Positions 1 through 9,148 of a stretch of DNA of 64,000 bases are shown here, in pieces. Source of the DNA: Flavobacterium psychrophilum (GTDB lineage: Bacteria; Bacteroidota; Bacteroidia; Flavobacteriales; Flavobacteriaceae); NCBI GenBank assembly GCA_022730285.1, contig DZCQ01000002.1, positions 1 through 64,000 of the forward strand. Reading direction: 5' to 3'. How positions within the stretch are numbered: the stretch's first letter is position 1; every line of letters begins with the position of its first letter. The notes under the pieces are model-generated. The model was not told where the DNA came from. It did no database searches and saw only the letters and a list, made by a program, of their open reading frames with translations. Both the position numbers and the translations under genes were made by a program.

Positions 1-210
1 ACCAAAATTCTATAATTGTATTTGTCGCTCAAATTGTTGATTAAGTGATATGTAGTGAATATGTAGGGAGGTAAATTCTGAAAACACTAGTTTATTTGGC
101 ATAATAGTTGATTTTATCTATATAGTTTAATTAATTCATATTTATATTGAATGATTAGATGTTTGTATATAGAATTACGTTTTTTATTTCTATATTTTAT
201 TTTTATTAAT

Positions 211-221
211 GACAAAATGAC
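211..221. promoter_or_regulatory. Candidate stress element upstream of lon (GACAAAATGAC)
   Basis: GACAAAATGAC ends 11 bases before the lon start codon. The identical 11-mer occurs at 17085-17095 in the clpB/ytxJ divergent region, with a variant GACTTTTTGAC at 17033-17043. Lon and ClpB are both proteostasis genes, so a shared heat-shock or stress element is a reasonable inference. No binding protein is known to me for it. I see no clear TAnnTTTG housekeeping element for lon. Confidence 0.35.
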
Positions 222-232
222 TTAAATTAATC

Positions 233-2683
233 ATGTCGAAGCAAAATATAATTACATTTGACAATCTGTCATTGCAAGAGTTTGACTCAGAAGCAGATTT
301 GATTCCGTTATTAACTCCTGAAGATGAGGAGGAAATGAATAACGAGAAATTACCATCAGAATTGTTAATTTTACCATTAAGAAATACTGTTCTTTTTCCA
401 GGTGTAGTTATTCCTATTACTGCTGGTAGAGATAAATCTATAAAGTTGATTGATGCTGCAAATGCGTCTTCTAAAATTATTGGTGTAGTTTCTCAAAAAA
501 ATGAAGCAGATGAAGATCCACTTGAAGAGGATATTAATAAAATAGGAACAGTTGCTCAAATTTTGCGTGTTTTGAAAATGCCTGATGGAAATGTAACTGT
601 TATAATTCAGGGAAAGAAACGCTTTGAAATTGAAAAAGTTACTAGTACAGATCCTTTTTTAAAATCGGTTGTTAAAGAAGTTTTAGAGGATAAAACAGCA
701 TTGAATGATGAGGAATTTTTGGCTATTATCGATTCTGTTAGAGAGTTAGCAATTAGAATAATTACTGAAAGTCCAAATATACCTACAGAAGCTACTTTTG
801 CTATTAAAAATATTGATAGTCATTCTTTTCTAATAAATTTTGTTTCTTCAAATATGAATTTGACATTAGAAGAGAAACAGAATTTATTAGAAATTAATAA
901 TTTAAAAGAACGTGCTTTAGCAACTCTAAAATATATGAATTTAGAGTTACAAAAATTAGAACTTAAAAATAATATTCAATCTAAGGTACGGTTTGATTTA
1001 GATCAGCAACAGCGTGAGTATTTTTTGCATCAGCAAATGAAAACTATACAGGAGGAGCTAGGTGGTGTTTCTCAGGAAGAAGAGATTGAAGAAATGAGGA
1101 CAAAATCTTACACAAAAGTTTGGAATGAGAAAATACAGAAGCATTTTGACAAGGAATTATCTAAAATGCAACGTACTAATCCTAGCTCGCCAGATTTTGG
1201 AATGCAACGAAATTATTTAGAACTCTTTTTAGATTTGCCTTGGGGAAATTATTCTAAAGATAAATTTGATTTAAAAAATGCTGAAAAGATACTAAATCAA
1301 GAGCATTTTGGGTTAGAAGATGTAAAAAAGCGAATTATTGAGCATTTAGCAGTTCTTAAATTGAGAAATGATATGAAATCTCCTATTTTATGCCTTACGG
1401 GCCCTCCGGGTATTGGAAAAACATCTATCGGAAAATCTATTGCAAAGGCTTTGGGTAGAGAATATGTCCGAATGTCTTTAGGTGGTTTGCGTGATGAAGC
1501 GGAGATTAGAGGTCATAGGAAAACCTATATTGGTGCAATGCCTGGTAGAATTTTACAAAGTCTTAAAAAAGCAGGTACTTCTAATCCAGTTTTTGTTTTA
1601 GATGAAATAGATAAATTATCTAATAGTAATCAAGGAGATCCATCTTCTGCTTTACTTGAAGTTTTAGACCCTGAACAGAATAGTGAGTTTTACGATAATT
1701 TTCTAGAGATGGGTTACGATTTATCGAAAATACTTTTTATAGCCACTTCTAATAATCTTGCTGCCATACAGCCAGCTCTTCGAGATAGAATGGAAGTTAT
1801 AAAAATGTCGGGATATACGATAGAAGAAAAAGTAGAAATTGCAAAAAAACATTTATTCCCTAAGCAACTTAAAGCACATGGTTTAAATACAAAGCAACTT
1901 TCTATTGCTAAAAAACAACTTGAAAAAATAGTGGAAGGTTATACTCGAGAATCTGGTGTGAGGGGTTTAGAAAATACGTTAGCAAAAGTTATAAGAAGTA
2001 GTGCTCGAAGTATTGCTATGGAGGAAGTTTATAACTCAAAAATTACTGATGAAAATATAATTGAAGTTTTAGGACAGCCCAAACTAGAACGGGATAAATA
2101 CGAAAACAATGAGGTAGCTGGAGTGGTTACTGGTTTGGCGTGGACATCTGTAGGAGGAGACATTTTATTTATTGAAGCTTTGATTTCTCCTGGAAAAGGT
2201 ACAATGACAATTACTGGAAATTTAGGTACTGTTATGAAAGAATCGGCAACAATTGCATTAGAATATATTAAAGCAAATGCTATTTTATTGAATATTAATC
2301 CAGATATTCTTACTAAAAATAATATACACTTGCATGTGCCAGAAGGAGCAACTCCTAAAGACGGCCCAAGTGCTGGTATTGCAATGTTAACTTCTTTGGT
2401 TTCGGTGATTACACAACATAAAGTCAAAAAGAGCCTTGCTATGACTGGAGAAATTACACTTCGAGGTAAAGTATTGCCTGTTGGAGGGATTAAAGAAAAA
2501 ATTCTTGCTGCAAAAAGGGCTAATATTAAAGAAATAATTCTTTGTTATGAGAATAAAAATGATATTGATGAAATTAATTCCAGTTATTTGACAGGATTAA
2601 CTTTTCATTACGTAAAAGAAATGAATGAAGTTTTAGCAATTGCAATTACAGATGCAAAAGCGAAAAATGCAAAAGAATTGTAA
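233..2683 (+). CDS. lon: ATP-dependent protease La (Lon)
   Basis: Lon is a cytoplasmic AAA+ serine protease that degrades misfolded and regulatory proteins. The 816-residue product has the full LonA layout: an N-terminal substrate-binding domain (about residues 40-235), a coiled linker, an AAA+ module with Walker A GPPGIGKT at 390-397 and a Walker B FVLDEID near 457, and a C-terminal protease domain. The Ser-Lys dyad is visible as Ser713 in PKDGPSAG and Lys756 in GGIKEKIL, with the same 43-residue spacing as in E. coli Lon. The ATG at 233 fits family length. An element GACAAAATGAC lies at 211-221, and the same 11 bases recur by clpB. A strong hairpin follows the stop, so lon is probably monocistronic. 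Identification is essentially certain. Confidence 0.98.
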   Translation: MSKQNIITFDNLSLQEFDSEADLIPLLTPEDEEEMNNEKLPSELLILPLRNTVLFPGVVIPITAGRDKSIKLIDAANASSKIIGVVSQKNEADEDPLEEDINKIGTVAQILRVLKMPDGNVTVIIQGKKRFEIEKVTSTDPFLKSVVKEVLEDKTALNDEEFLAIIDSVRELAIRIITESPNIPTEATFAIKNIDSHSFLINFVSSNMNLTLEEKQNLLEINNLKERALATLKYMNLELQKLELKNNIQSKVRFDLDQQQREYFLHQQMKTIQEELGGVSQEEEIEEMRTKSYTKVWNEKIQKHFDKELSKMQRTNPSSPDFGMQRNYLELFLDLPWGNYSKDKFDLKNAEKILNQEHFGLEDVKKRIIEHLAVLKLRNDMKSPILCLTGPPGIGKTSIGKSIAKALGREYVRMSLGGLRDEAEIRGHRKTYIGAMPGRILQSLKKAGTSNPVFVLDEIDKLSNSNQGDPSSALLEVLDPEQNSEFYDNFLEMGYDLSKILFIATSNNLAAIQPALRDRMEVIKMSGYTIEEKVEIAKKHLFPKQLKAHGLNTKQLSIAKKQLEKIVEGYTRESGVRGLENTLAKVIRSSARSIAMEEVYNSKITDENIIEVLGQPKLERDKYENNEVAGVVTGLAWTSVGGDILFIEALISPGKGTMTITGNLGTVMKESATIALEYIKANAILLNINPDILTKNNIHLHVPEGATPKDGPSAGIAMLTSLVSVITQHKVKKSLAMTGEITLRGKVLPVGGIKEKILAAKRANIKEIILCYENKNDIDEINSSYLTGLTFHYVKEMNEVLAIAITDAKAKNAKEL

Positions 2684-2718
2684 TAGTTAGCATATTTTTG
2701 ATAAATTTGTGTATTAAT

Positions 2719-2751
2719 TAAAACGACTATTTTCGATTAGTCGTTTTTTTT
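2719..2751 (+). terminator. Rho-independent terminator after lon
   Basis: Perfect 9-bp arms AAACGACTA (2721-2729) and TAGTCGTTT (2738-2746) enclose an 8-base loop and are followed by a run of T. It lies 37 bases after the lon stop and separates lon from porQ. Confidence 0.85.
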
Positions 2752-2801
2752 CAAAATAATACTTTTGCTTTTGCGTTATATTAGTTACAAATGCTATATG
2801 A

Positions 2802-3833
2802 ATGTATAAAAAAATAATTTATTTTTTAATTTTAATATTCTATAATACTATTTTTTCTCAAATAGGAGGGGTAGGTGTTTATAAATTTTTGAACTTAGTA
2901 TCCTCCCCTAGACAAGCGGCATTAGGAGGCAAAGCCATAACATTATATGATTCTGATGTGAATATGCCTTTATACAATCCTGCTAGTATTAATGCCGATA
3001 TGGATGGAAAATTAGCCATAAATTATGGAAATTACTTTGGAGATGTAACATACGGTACCGCTGCTTATGCTTACACTTATGATAGACATTTACAAACTTT
3101 TCATGCTGGAATTAATTATATAAACTACGGGAAATTTGAGGGAAGAGACGAGTATGGTCTTGAAACAGGAACTTTTACTGGATCTGAAGCAGCACTATCT
3201 GTTGGATATGCTTACAATATCCCTTGGTCTAATTTATATATTGGTATAAATGGTAAGTTAATTACTTCTAATTTAGAAAGTTATTCTTCTTTTGGGGCTT
3301 CTACGGATATAGCGGCTACTTATATAGATACCAAAAATGATATTAATTTTAGTATTGTAGCAAGAAATTTTGGGACACAAATAACTACTTATAATGGCTT
3401 AAAAGAAAAATTACCTTTTGAGGTAATAGCTGGAATTTCCCAAGAATTAGAAAATGTTCCAATTAGATGGCATCTTACTTTAGAGAATTTACAACATTGG
3501 AATGTGTCTTTTTCTAATCCAAATAGGAGTCAGCAAACATTAGATGGAGAGGTAATACCAGAGAAAGTTAGTTTTTTGTCAAATACTATGCGACATATAA
3601 TATTTGGTGTTGAAATTCTTCCAAAAAAGGTATTTTCAATAAGATTAAGCTACAATTTCAGACGTGCAACGGAACTTAAAATTTTAGAGCAACGTTCCTT
3701 TTCAGGATTATCGGCAGGTTTTGGGCTACGATTTTCTAAATTTAGATTTGATTATTCTTATTCTCGCTATACATTAGCCGCAAATACAAGTCTCTTTGGG
3801 CTTACAATAAATTTGTTTAATAATGATAAATAA
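2802..3833 (+). CDS. porQ: Type IX secretion system outer-membrane protein PorQ
   Basis: PorQ is an outer-membrane beta-barrel of the Bacteroidetes type IX secretion system (T9SS), working with PorU, PorV and PorZ in the surface attachment complex. The 343-residue product starts with a hydrophobic signal peptide (about residues 1-19, ending at FS before Gln20) followed by the family hallmark GGVGVYKFLNLVSSPRQAALGG. The remainder shows alternating aromatic and polar strands with YNPA near the N-terminus and a C-terminus ending in a beta strand. A -7 type element TACTTTTG at 2760-2767 sits about 35 bases upstream of the ATG. The amidase at 28.6-30.5 kb carries a T9SS sorting tail and would be a client of this system. 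Confidence 0.9.
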   Translation: MYKKIIYFLILIFYNTIFSQIGGVGVYKFLNLVSSPRQAALGGKAITLYDSDVNMPLYNPASINADMDGKLAINYGNYFGDVTYGTAAYAYTYDRHLQTFHAGINYINYGKFEGRDEYGLETGTFTGSEAALSVGYAYNIPWSNLYIGINGKLITSNLESYSSFGASTDIAATYIDTKNDINFSIVARNFGTQITTYNGLKEKLPFEVIAGISQELENVPIRWHLTLENLQHWNVSFSNPNRSQQTLDGEVIPEKVSFLSNTMRHIIFGVEILPKKVFSIRLSYNFRRATELKILEQRSFSGLSAGFGLRFSKFRFDYSYSRYTLAANTSLFGLTINLFNNDK

Positions 3834-3991
3834 AAAAATTACTTTAAACTAGCAAATAATTCGACTTTTGCAAACTAAAAACTATTTTATCAATAAAAAT
3901 GTTTATTTTTGATAAAATATTTGCCTTTCTGTTTTAGCAGATATCAATTTGGTAACTTTTTATAGAAATTTTTCGCACTAGACTTTATTAA

Positions 3992-4936
3992 ATGCTACTA
4001 AGTATTCATGAGATTTTTTTAAAATATAAAAACTACTTATCCTTACCAAAACCTTGGGATACTATTGTTATTTTTTTTCTAAATATTGTTATTACTATTC
4101 CATTATTTATCATAATACATCAAAACTTAATTGAATTTGATTGGAGAATACCCTTTGACCGAATTATATTATTTATACTACTTTTAGTACTAATTCAAGT
4201 ACTCTTACAATTACTGAAAAAGATTATAATTTTCTGCTTGATTTGTTATTTCTTATTTTTGGTATATGGAACTGCATTTGGAAGTTACTCTTTTTATAGA
4301 GTTTATGACGATTATAGATCTATGATTTTTACCATGGGCGAAACTGCCTATCCTCAGGATATTATTGTAAGCAAACTACTTCCTTTTCCTAATAAAGGAA
4401 AGATTCTTCGTGCTATTAACTATAATAATCCGAAAGTTCGCAATTTTGCATTATATGCAACTACTAAATATTTTGCAACTATAAAAAGCCTAAAAAGTTA
4501 TAGTTATTACCGTACTACTATTCAATGTTTTGCTGTATTTAAAGAAATAAATAAAAAATGGAATTATGTAAATGATCCAAAAGGAGACAATTATATTGCA
4601 TCTGCGTCAGAATCCTTGCAACATTTTTCTGGCGATTGCGATGACCATGCTATCCTTATGGCTGCTGGTATTAAGGCAGTTGGCGGCACTCCTAGATTAA
4701 TACATACAAATGCTCATATATATCCTGAAATGCTAATAGGAAATCAGCGAGATTTAGAAAATGTAATTTTTTTAATAAAAAATGTACTATTTGTTAAAGA
4801 GAGCAAAAACAAAGTAATACATTATCATCTAGATGAACATGGGCAAATATGGCTGAATTTAGACTATACTGCAAATTATCCTGGTGGAAAATTTATGGAC
4901 GAAGAGATTTTAGGTGAACTTACTCTAAATAACTAA
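3992..4936 (+). CDS. Membrane-anchored transglutaminase-like cysteine protein
   Basis: This 314-residue protein has three predicted membrane segments near the N-terminus (about 24-43, 56-75, 78-97) and a C-terminal domain with a transglutaminase-like (papain-fold) triad: Cys216 in SGDCDDHA, His242 in TNAHIYPE and Asp291 in LNLDYTA. The Gly-Asp-Cys-Asp-Asp-His motif is typical of bacterial transglutaminase-like peptidases. The active domain probably faces the periplasm, though topology is inferred only. It is convergent with the next gene, only 7 bases apart. Substrate and role are unknown; I see a catalytic core but cannot say whether it hydrolyses or transfers. Confidence 0.75.
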   Translation: MLLSIHEIFLKYKNYLSLPKPWDTIVIFFLNIVITIPLFIIIHQNLIEFDWRIPFDRIILFILLLVLIQVLLQLLKKIIIFCLICYFLFLVYGTAFGSYSFYRVYDDYRSMIFTMGETAYPQDIIVSKLLPFPNKGKILRAINYNNPKVRNFALYATTKYFATIKSLKSYSYYRTTIQCFAVFKEINKKWNYVNDPKGDNYIASASESLQHFSGDCDDHAILMAAGIKAVGGTPRLIHTNAHIYPEMLIGNQRDLENVIFLIKNVLFVKESKNKVIHYHLDEHGQIWLNLDYTANYPGGKFMDEEILGELTLNN

Positions 4937-4943
4937 TTTTCAA

Positions 4944-6503
4944 CTACGGAGCTTGGTATGCACCAATATCTGGTCTATTTGGACTTGTAGGTCTAGGCAT
5001 ATTTAAAATGTCATTTGGAAGTGGAGAAGCAGATTCTAATCCTTTTTGAATTGCTGCAGAACCAGGTATAATATTCAACTGATTTTTAGAATAATTCTTA
5101 AATTTAGGATCGTAAACTGTTGCATTACTTATTAAATTCTGGAACGATGGTGTGCCGAGAGAAGTATATAAGGAATTGTTTCCAAATTGATTGTTAGTAT
5201 CATTAAATTTTATTAAGCAATTATTGAATTGTGAATTAAAATTAGCACCACTATTTTTGTTAAACCCAATTTCTATGTTATTAGAACCATAAATTATGGA
5301 ATTTTTAAAATTTGCTTGTACCAAATCTGCAACAAAAAGAGTATTGCCATCATAAAAAGTATTATCCACTAAAACTGCTGGCGATTGTCTGTTTCCACTT
5401 GTCCAATAATTTGTAAAGGTGCAAAAGTTAAAATCGTAACTTCCTCCAAGAGTACACGCAAGAGCATATTGACCAGCATTGTTAATAACAATATTTTCTC
5501 CATTTATTTTTGAATTTCTAGCTAAAATTCCAACATTGGCAGAGTTATAAATTTGCGTGTTTTTTATTTGAACAGTAGAACTTGCCTCTTGCCCTTGAAT
5601 AAAAATCCCTACCGATGCATTTTTAATAGTTAAATTAGTAAAAATGTTGTTCACGCTACCATTTGTTAGCAAAATTGTACCCCATTGCCCTGGAACTTCG
5701 CTAAATAATGGTTCTAATCTATCTCCTTCAAAAATGACTTCATTTTCTAATTGTGCTGTTAAAGAAGGAGTACCATTTACTTGAATACTTCCTGTGTTTC
5801 CAACAATTATTCCAGATTGGTCATGAAAGTGTACTCTAGCACCTGCATTTACAGTTAATGTTTTTCCAGGAGCAACTGCTGCATATCCATATATTACATA
5901 AGGTTTTGCATTGGTAAAGGTTAATTCGGTATCGTCCAGAAAAAAACCATAAATTCTATTTGTTGGGTCTGAACCTATTTGAATACTTTCGTAAGTTCCA
6001 TCGGTATATTTTTCGGGGTATAAAAAAATAGCATCTTGCACCAGTGTTACTAAATTCACTTTTTGCTGTAAGGCACCAGAATCAAACAAAATTTCGTCTG
6101 TATAAAGCATGTCTGCAGGGTTTGCAGAAGCAATATCTATGGTGGTTTCTATAAAAACAAACAAACTATCGTTTGCTAATAGTGTTACATTAGGAAATAT
6201 TTTTCCATCTCCAATTGTGTTAGAGTCAGACCCGTCTATTCCTGTCATTCCATCTACCATTAATCTGTATTTTGAGGCTTCCCCTTTTGCTAATGCTATA
6301 CTTGGAATGGTAATATCATTATTACTTCGGTTATATACTTTGAGCATATATGTGCTTGAGCCTACACTAGAAAAGACGGTATCTAAATAAACAGTAGTTT
6401 TAGAAAATTCTAATTTTCCAGAACTTGGAATAGTATTAAAATCTTTACGGCAAGCACTTATTGATAGAACAATAAGCAAGAAGCTAATATATATATATCG
6501 CAT
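4944..6503 (-). CDS. Lipoprotein with right-handed beta-helix repeats
   Basis: The 519-residue product has a lipoprotein signal with lipobox ISAC and lipidated Cys18. The mature part begins with a beta-sandwich-like region of repeated strands (about 30-150). It continues with a region rich in short repeated turns such as GIFIQG, IKNTQIYNSANVGILARNSKINGE, typical of pectin-lyase-like parallel beta-helices (about 200-470). The C-terminus contains NMPRP...PDIGAYQ, a common ending of flavobacterial beta-helix surface proteins. No catalytic residues can be assigned, so the role (adhesion, glycan binding or lyase) is open. It lies 41 bases downstream of the nucleoside permease gene and may be cotranscribed with it. 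Confidence 0.7.
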   Translation of the reverse strand: MRYIYISFLLIVLSISACRKDFNTIPSSGKLEFSKTTVYLDTVFSSVGSSTYMLKVYNRSNNDITIPSIALAKGEASKYRLMVDGMTGIDGSDSNTIGDGKIFPNVTLLANDSLFVFIETTIDIASANPADMLYTDEILFDSGALQQKVNLVTLVQDAIFLYPEKYTDGTYESIQIGSDPTNRIYGFFLDDTELTFTNAKPYVIYGYAAVAPGKTLTVNAGARVHFHDQSGIIVGNTGSIQVNGTPSLTAQLENEVIFEGDRLEPLFSEVPGQWGTILLTNGSVNNIFTNLTIKNASVGIFIQGQEASSTVQIKNTQIYNSANVGILARNSKINGENIVINNAGQYALACTLGGSYDFNFCTFTNYWTSGNRQSPAVLVDNTFYDGNTLFVADLVQANFKNSIIYGSNNIEIGFNKNSGANFNSQFNNCLIKFNDTNNQFGNNSLYTSLGTPSFQNLISNATVYDPKFKNYSKNQLNIIPGSAAIQKGLESASPLPNDILNMPRPTSPNRPDIGAYQAP

Positions 6504-6544
6504 AAAAGTTTTTTTGATAAAGATAAAAAGAAACTTGGTGTTTT

Positions 6545-7801
6545 TTAATGAGCTACATTTTTTAAATCTTCTGGATTGTGTTTATGTTTAAATAATATTG
6601 CAAATGCAATTGCTATTATTAACGAATATACTGCAAAAGAAAGCCAAATGTCGTGCCAATTTTTATGCCCATTTGCATCTGTAAAGTACAAATCTATTAC
6701 TTTTCCACTAATAATTCCTCCAAAGAATGCACCAAATCCGTTAGACATCATCATGAATAGGCCTTGTGCAGAAGATCGCATACTTGGACTAGTTGTAGTT
6801 TCTACAAATAATGAGCCAGAAATATTGAAAAAGTCAAATGCCATTCCATACACAATACACGAAAGAATTATCATCCATAAACCATCTGTTGGATTTCCGT
6901 ATGCAAACAGTCCGAAGCGTAAAACCCATGCAAGCATACTAATTAACATAACTTGTTTTATTCCAAATCGTTTTAAGAAAAATGGGATTGCAAGTATGAA
7001 TAGCGTTTCGGATATTTGTGAGATGGACATAATTATGGTGGAATATTTTACCACAAAAGAGTCTTTATAAGTAGGAACATTTGCAAATTCTGATAAAAAA
7101 GTATCTCCATACATATTTGTTAGTTGTAAAGCTCCTCCTAAAAACATAGAGAATATAAAGAATAGTGCCATTTTGTAAGTTCCAAATAGCTTAAAGGCAT
7201 TTAATCCTAATTTATCTAATGTAGTAGCATCACTAGAAATTAGTTTTTGTGGAGGGCATTTTGGTAAGGAAAAGGCATAAATTCCTAATATAATTGCAGC
7301 TGTTGCAGAAATGTAAAACATATTAGCAGAAGCTTTATTTCCTGTAAGATTAGTTATCCACATTGCTACAATAAATCCGATAGTCCCCCATACTCTTATT
7401 GGAGGAAACTCTTTAATAACATCAAAATTATTGTTTTTCAATATGTTATATGATATAGAATTCCATAAAGAGAGAGTAGGCATGTAGCAAATCATGGCGG
7501 CAAACATTATCCAATAAAAAGTTGTTGGATTATCTACCGTTGGAATATAAGCAATGCAAATACCACCTAGAATATGCAAAATACCATATAATTTTTCGGC
7601 ATTTATAAATTTATCTGCTATAATTCCTGTTAGTGCGGGCATTATTATAGAGGAAAGTCCTATGGTTGAAAAAATAACACCAAATTCGGCTCCACTCCAA
7701 TGTTTTGTAGAAAACCAATAATTCCCAATTGTAATTAACCAAGCTCCCCAAATAAATAATTCTAGGAAACTCATGATTGTTAATCTAATTTTTATATTCA
7801 T
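6545..7801 (-). CDS. Nucleoside:H+ symporter family permease (NupG-like MFS)
   Basis: The 418-residue product has about twelve hydrophobic helices. It begins MNIKIRLTIMSFLELFIWGAWLITIG, the conserved opening of the nucleoside:proton symporter family (NupG/XapB relatives) in the major facilitator superfamily. The segments FPPIRVWGTIGFIVAMW and FDFFNISGSLFVE are also typical. It probably imports nucleosides across the inner membrane using the proton gradient. It sits downstream of cmk on the same strand, a loose nucleotide-salvage link. Family assignment is good; the exact substrate is inferred. Confidence 0.85.
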   Translation of the reverse strand: MNIKIRLTIMSFLELFIWGAWLITIGNYWFSTKHWSGAEFGVIFSTIGLSSIIMPALTGIIADKFINAEKLYGILHILGGICIAYIPTVDNPTTFYWIMFAAMICYMPTLSLWNSISYNILKNNNFDVIKEFPPIRVWGTIGFIVAMWITNLTGNKASANMFYISATAAIILGIYAFSLPKCPPQKLISSDATTLDKLGLNAFKLFGTYKMALFFIFSMFLGGALQLTNMYGDTFLSEFANVPTYKDSFVVKYSTIIMSISQISETLFILAIPFFLKRFGIKQVMLISMLAWVLRFGLFAYGNPTDGLWMIILSCIVYGMAFDFFNISGSLFVETTTSPSMRSSAQGLFMMMSNGFGAFFGGIISGKVIDLYFTDANGHKNWHDIWLSFAVYSLIIAIAFAILFKHKHNPEDLKNVAH

Positions 7802-7880
7802 TGTTTTTTGTAAAAGGTTAGTTACTTTTATTATTAATTTAATGTAAAACTAATAATAAAAATGAGTTTACAAAATAATA

Positions 7881-8561
7881 TCACCTTTTATTTATAATAC
7901 TTATCACTAAATTAAACTGTTCTTCTTTTGTTAAATTAGAATTGTCTATTTCAATTGCATCTATTGCTTTTTTTAATGGTGAATCTTTTCTGTTTGTGTC
8001 TATATTATCTCGTTCTTGAACATTTTGTAAGATAGTGTTGTAAGTAATAGATTTGTCTTTTTCATACATCTCTTGGTATCTCCTTTGTGCTCTTGTACTG
8101 GCACTTGCGGTCATAAATAGTTTGAGTTCAGCATTGGGGAAAACCACGGTTCCTATATCTCTGCCATCCATTACAATACCTTTATTTTTTCCCATTTCTT
8201 GTTGTTGTTCTACTAGTTTTGCTCTAATTTCTGATATTTCGGCAATTTTGCTAACAAAACTTGCTACTTCAATAGTTCTAATTTTATTTTCTATATTGAT
8301 GCCGTTTAAATAAATTTCTGAATAGCCAATTGTTGTATTATATGCAAAGGTTAAATTTATATTAGGCAATTTTTTAATTAATTCTTCTTTATCAAAATGT
8401 TGGGCAGAAATAAGGTTGTTTTGCAGTGCATATAAGGTAATTGCTCTGTACATTGCCCCAGTATCCACATAAATATAACCTAAATAGGTCGCAATTTGTT
8501 TTGCTAAGGTGCTTTTTCCTGTTGATGAAAATCCATCTATTGCTATAATTATTTTTTTCAA
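7881..8561 (-). CDS. cmk: Cytidylate kinase
   Basis: CMP/dCMP kinase phosphorylates CMP and dCMP to the diphosphates using ATP in the cytoplasm. The 226-residue product has the P-loop GFSSTGKST at residues 10-18, the signature YVDTGAMYRAIT, the long NMP-binding insert, and DGRDIGTVVFPNAELKLFMTA followed by RAQRR and the lid region. Length is normal. A -7 element in the - direction (plus-strand caaatgta, 8591-8598) lies about 30 bases upstream. From memory, cmk, porQ and lon are neighbours in many Flavobacterium genomes; here three genes separate them and cmk is on the opposite strand. Confidence 0.96.
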   Translation of the reverse strand: MKKIIIAIDGFSSTGKSTLAKQIATYLGYIYVDTGAMYRAITLYALQNNLISAQHFDKEELIKKLPNINLTFAYNTTIGYSEIYLNGINIENKIRTIEVASFVSKIAEISEIRAKLVEQQQEMGKNKGIVMDGRDIGTVVFPNAELKLFMTASASTRAQRRYQEMYEKDKSITYNTILQNVQERDNIDTNRKDSPLKKAIDAIEIDNSNLTKEEQFNLVISIINKR

Positions 8562-8621
8562 AACTATATATTATTTAATTGAAGGCGATACAAATGTACT
8601 TCTTTCTTTAAAGATTAGGAT

Positions 8622-8651
8622 AAAAAAAAACCATCATTTTAAATGATGGTT
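8622..8651 (-). terminator. Rho-independent terminator after tRNA-Thr
   Basis: Inverted arms AACCATCATT (8629-8638) and AATGATGGTT (8642-8651) are followed, in the minus direction, by a run of T (plus-strand A run 8622-8630). It lies directly downstream of tRNA-Thr. Confidence 0.8.
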
Positions 8652-8659
8652 TACTATTG

Positions 8660-8733
8660 AGCCGGCGGAGGGACTCGAACCCACGACCTGCTGATTACAA
8701 ATCAGCTGCTCTAGCCAACTGAGCTACGCTGGC
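8660..8733 (-). tRNA. tRNA-Thr (anticodon TGT)
   Basis: On the minus strand the sequence folds as a cloverleaf: acceptor GCCAGCG/CGCCGGC, D arm GCTC...GAGC, anticodon stem GCTGA/TCAGC with loop TTTGTAA giving anticodon TGT (threonine, reads ACA), and a T arm with loop TTCGAGT. The discriminator base is U and CCA is not encoded. The fourth acceptor pair is A-C and one T-stem pair is U-U, so the arms are not perfect. It has its own promoter upstream and a terminator downstream. Confidence 0.96.
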
Positions 8734-8749
8734 GTTCTCAATACGGGTG

Positions 8750-8781
8750 CAAATATACAGTTGAATTTTTAATTTTCAAAA
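8750..8781 (-). promoter_or_regulatory. Bacteroidetes-type promoter of tRNA-Thr
   Basis: On the minus strand TTTTG is followed by 19 bases and then TATATTTG (plus-strand caaatata, 8750-8757). This matches the Bacteroidetes -33 TTTG and -7 TAnnTTTG consensus with normal spacing. The predicted start is about 10 bases upstream of the mature tRNA 5' end. This is one of the clearest promoters in the window. Confidence 0.85.
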
Positions 8782-8801
8782 TATATCTACTTTTTTTTTA
8801 A

Positions 8802-9068
8802 TTACAATCCGTTAATTTTAGCAACTAATTGATTAGCAGTTTGTTCTAATTCTGTGTTAATTTGTTTAAAATGTGCTTTTTTATTCTCTACATTTTTTGC
8901 ATTTACTTTTGTAATTAAACCATCAAATGAAGTGATTGCTTCTTCAATTAACTGATTAGTAGCTTCTGTTGGTTTTCCAGAAGTTGTCATTTCATACAAG
9001 TAAACTGCTTCGATAATATCTCCTAATACGTAGTTGATGTCTTTTTTTAAATTTTTAACGTTCGCCAT
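8802..9068 (-). CDS. Small conserved helical protein, function unknown
   Basis: The 88-residue product (MANVKNLKKDINYVLGDIIE...) is predicted to be almost wholly alpha-helical, with charged and amphipathic segments and no signal peptide or membrane helix. It ends TANQLVAKINGL. I recognise it as the kind of short cytoplasmic protein conserved in flavobacteria without an assigned role; no catalytic motif is visible. It has its own promoter (9119-9148) abutting the manA stop, so it is not simply a manA tail gene. Confidence 0.75.
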   Translation of the reverse strand: MANVKNLKKDINYVLGDIIEAVYLYEMTTSGKPTEATNQLIEEAITSFDGLITKVNAKNVENKKAHFKQINTELEQTANQLVAKINGL

Positions 9069-9118
9069 TTTTTTTTATTTTTTTTAGAAATTTTATTTAA
9101 TTTTTTCTATTTTGGGTA

Positions 9119-9148
9119 CAAAAGTACAATTTATCTTGGTATTACAAA
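9119..9148 (-). promoter_or_regulatory. Promoter of the 88-residue protein gene
   Basis: On the minus strand TTTG (plus-strand caaa 9145-9148), 18 bases, then TACTTTTG (plus-strand caaaagta 9119-9126). It fits the Bacteroidetes consensus and begins immediately after the manA stop codon. The predicted 5' leader of about 45 bases is very T- and A-rich. Confidence 0.7.

Noticed and set aside
2029..2427. Long antisense frame inside lon, and similar frames inside clpB, argF' and aroC
   Set aside because: They are opposite-strand shadows of strongly conserved coding regions with no start signals or family features.
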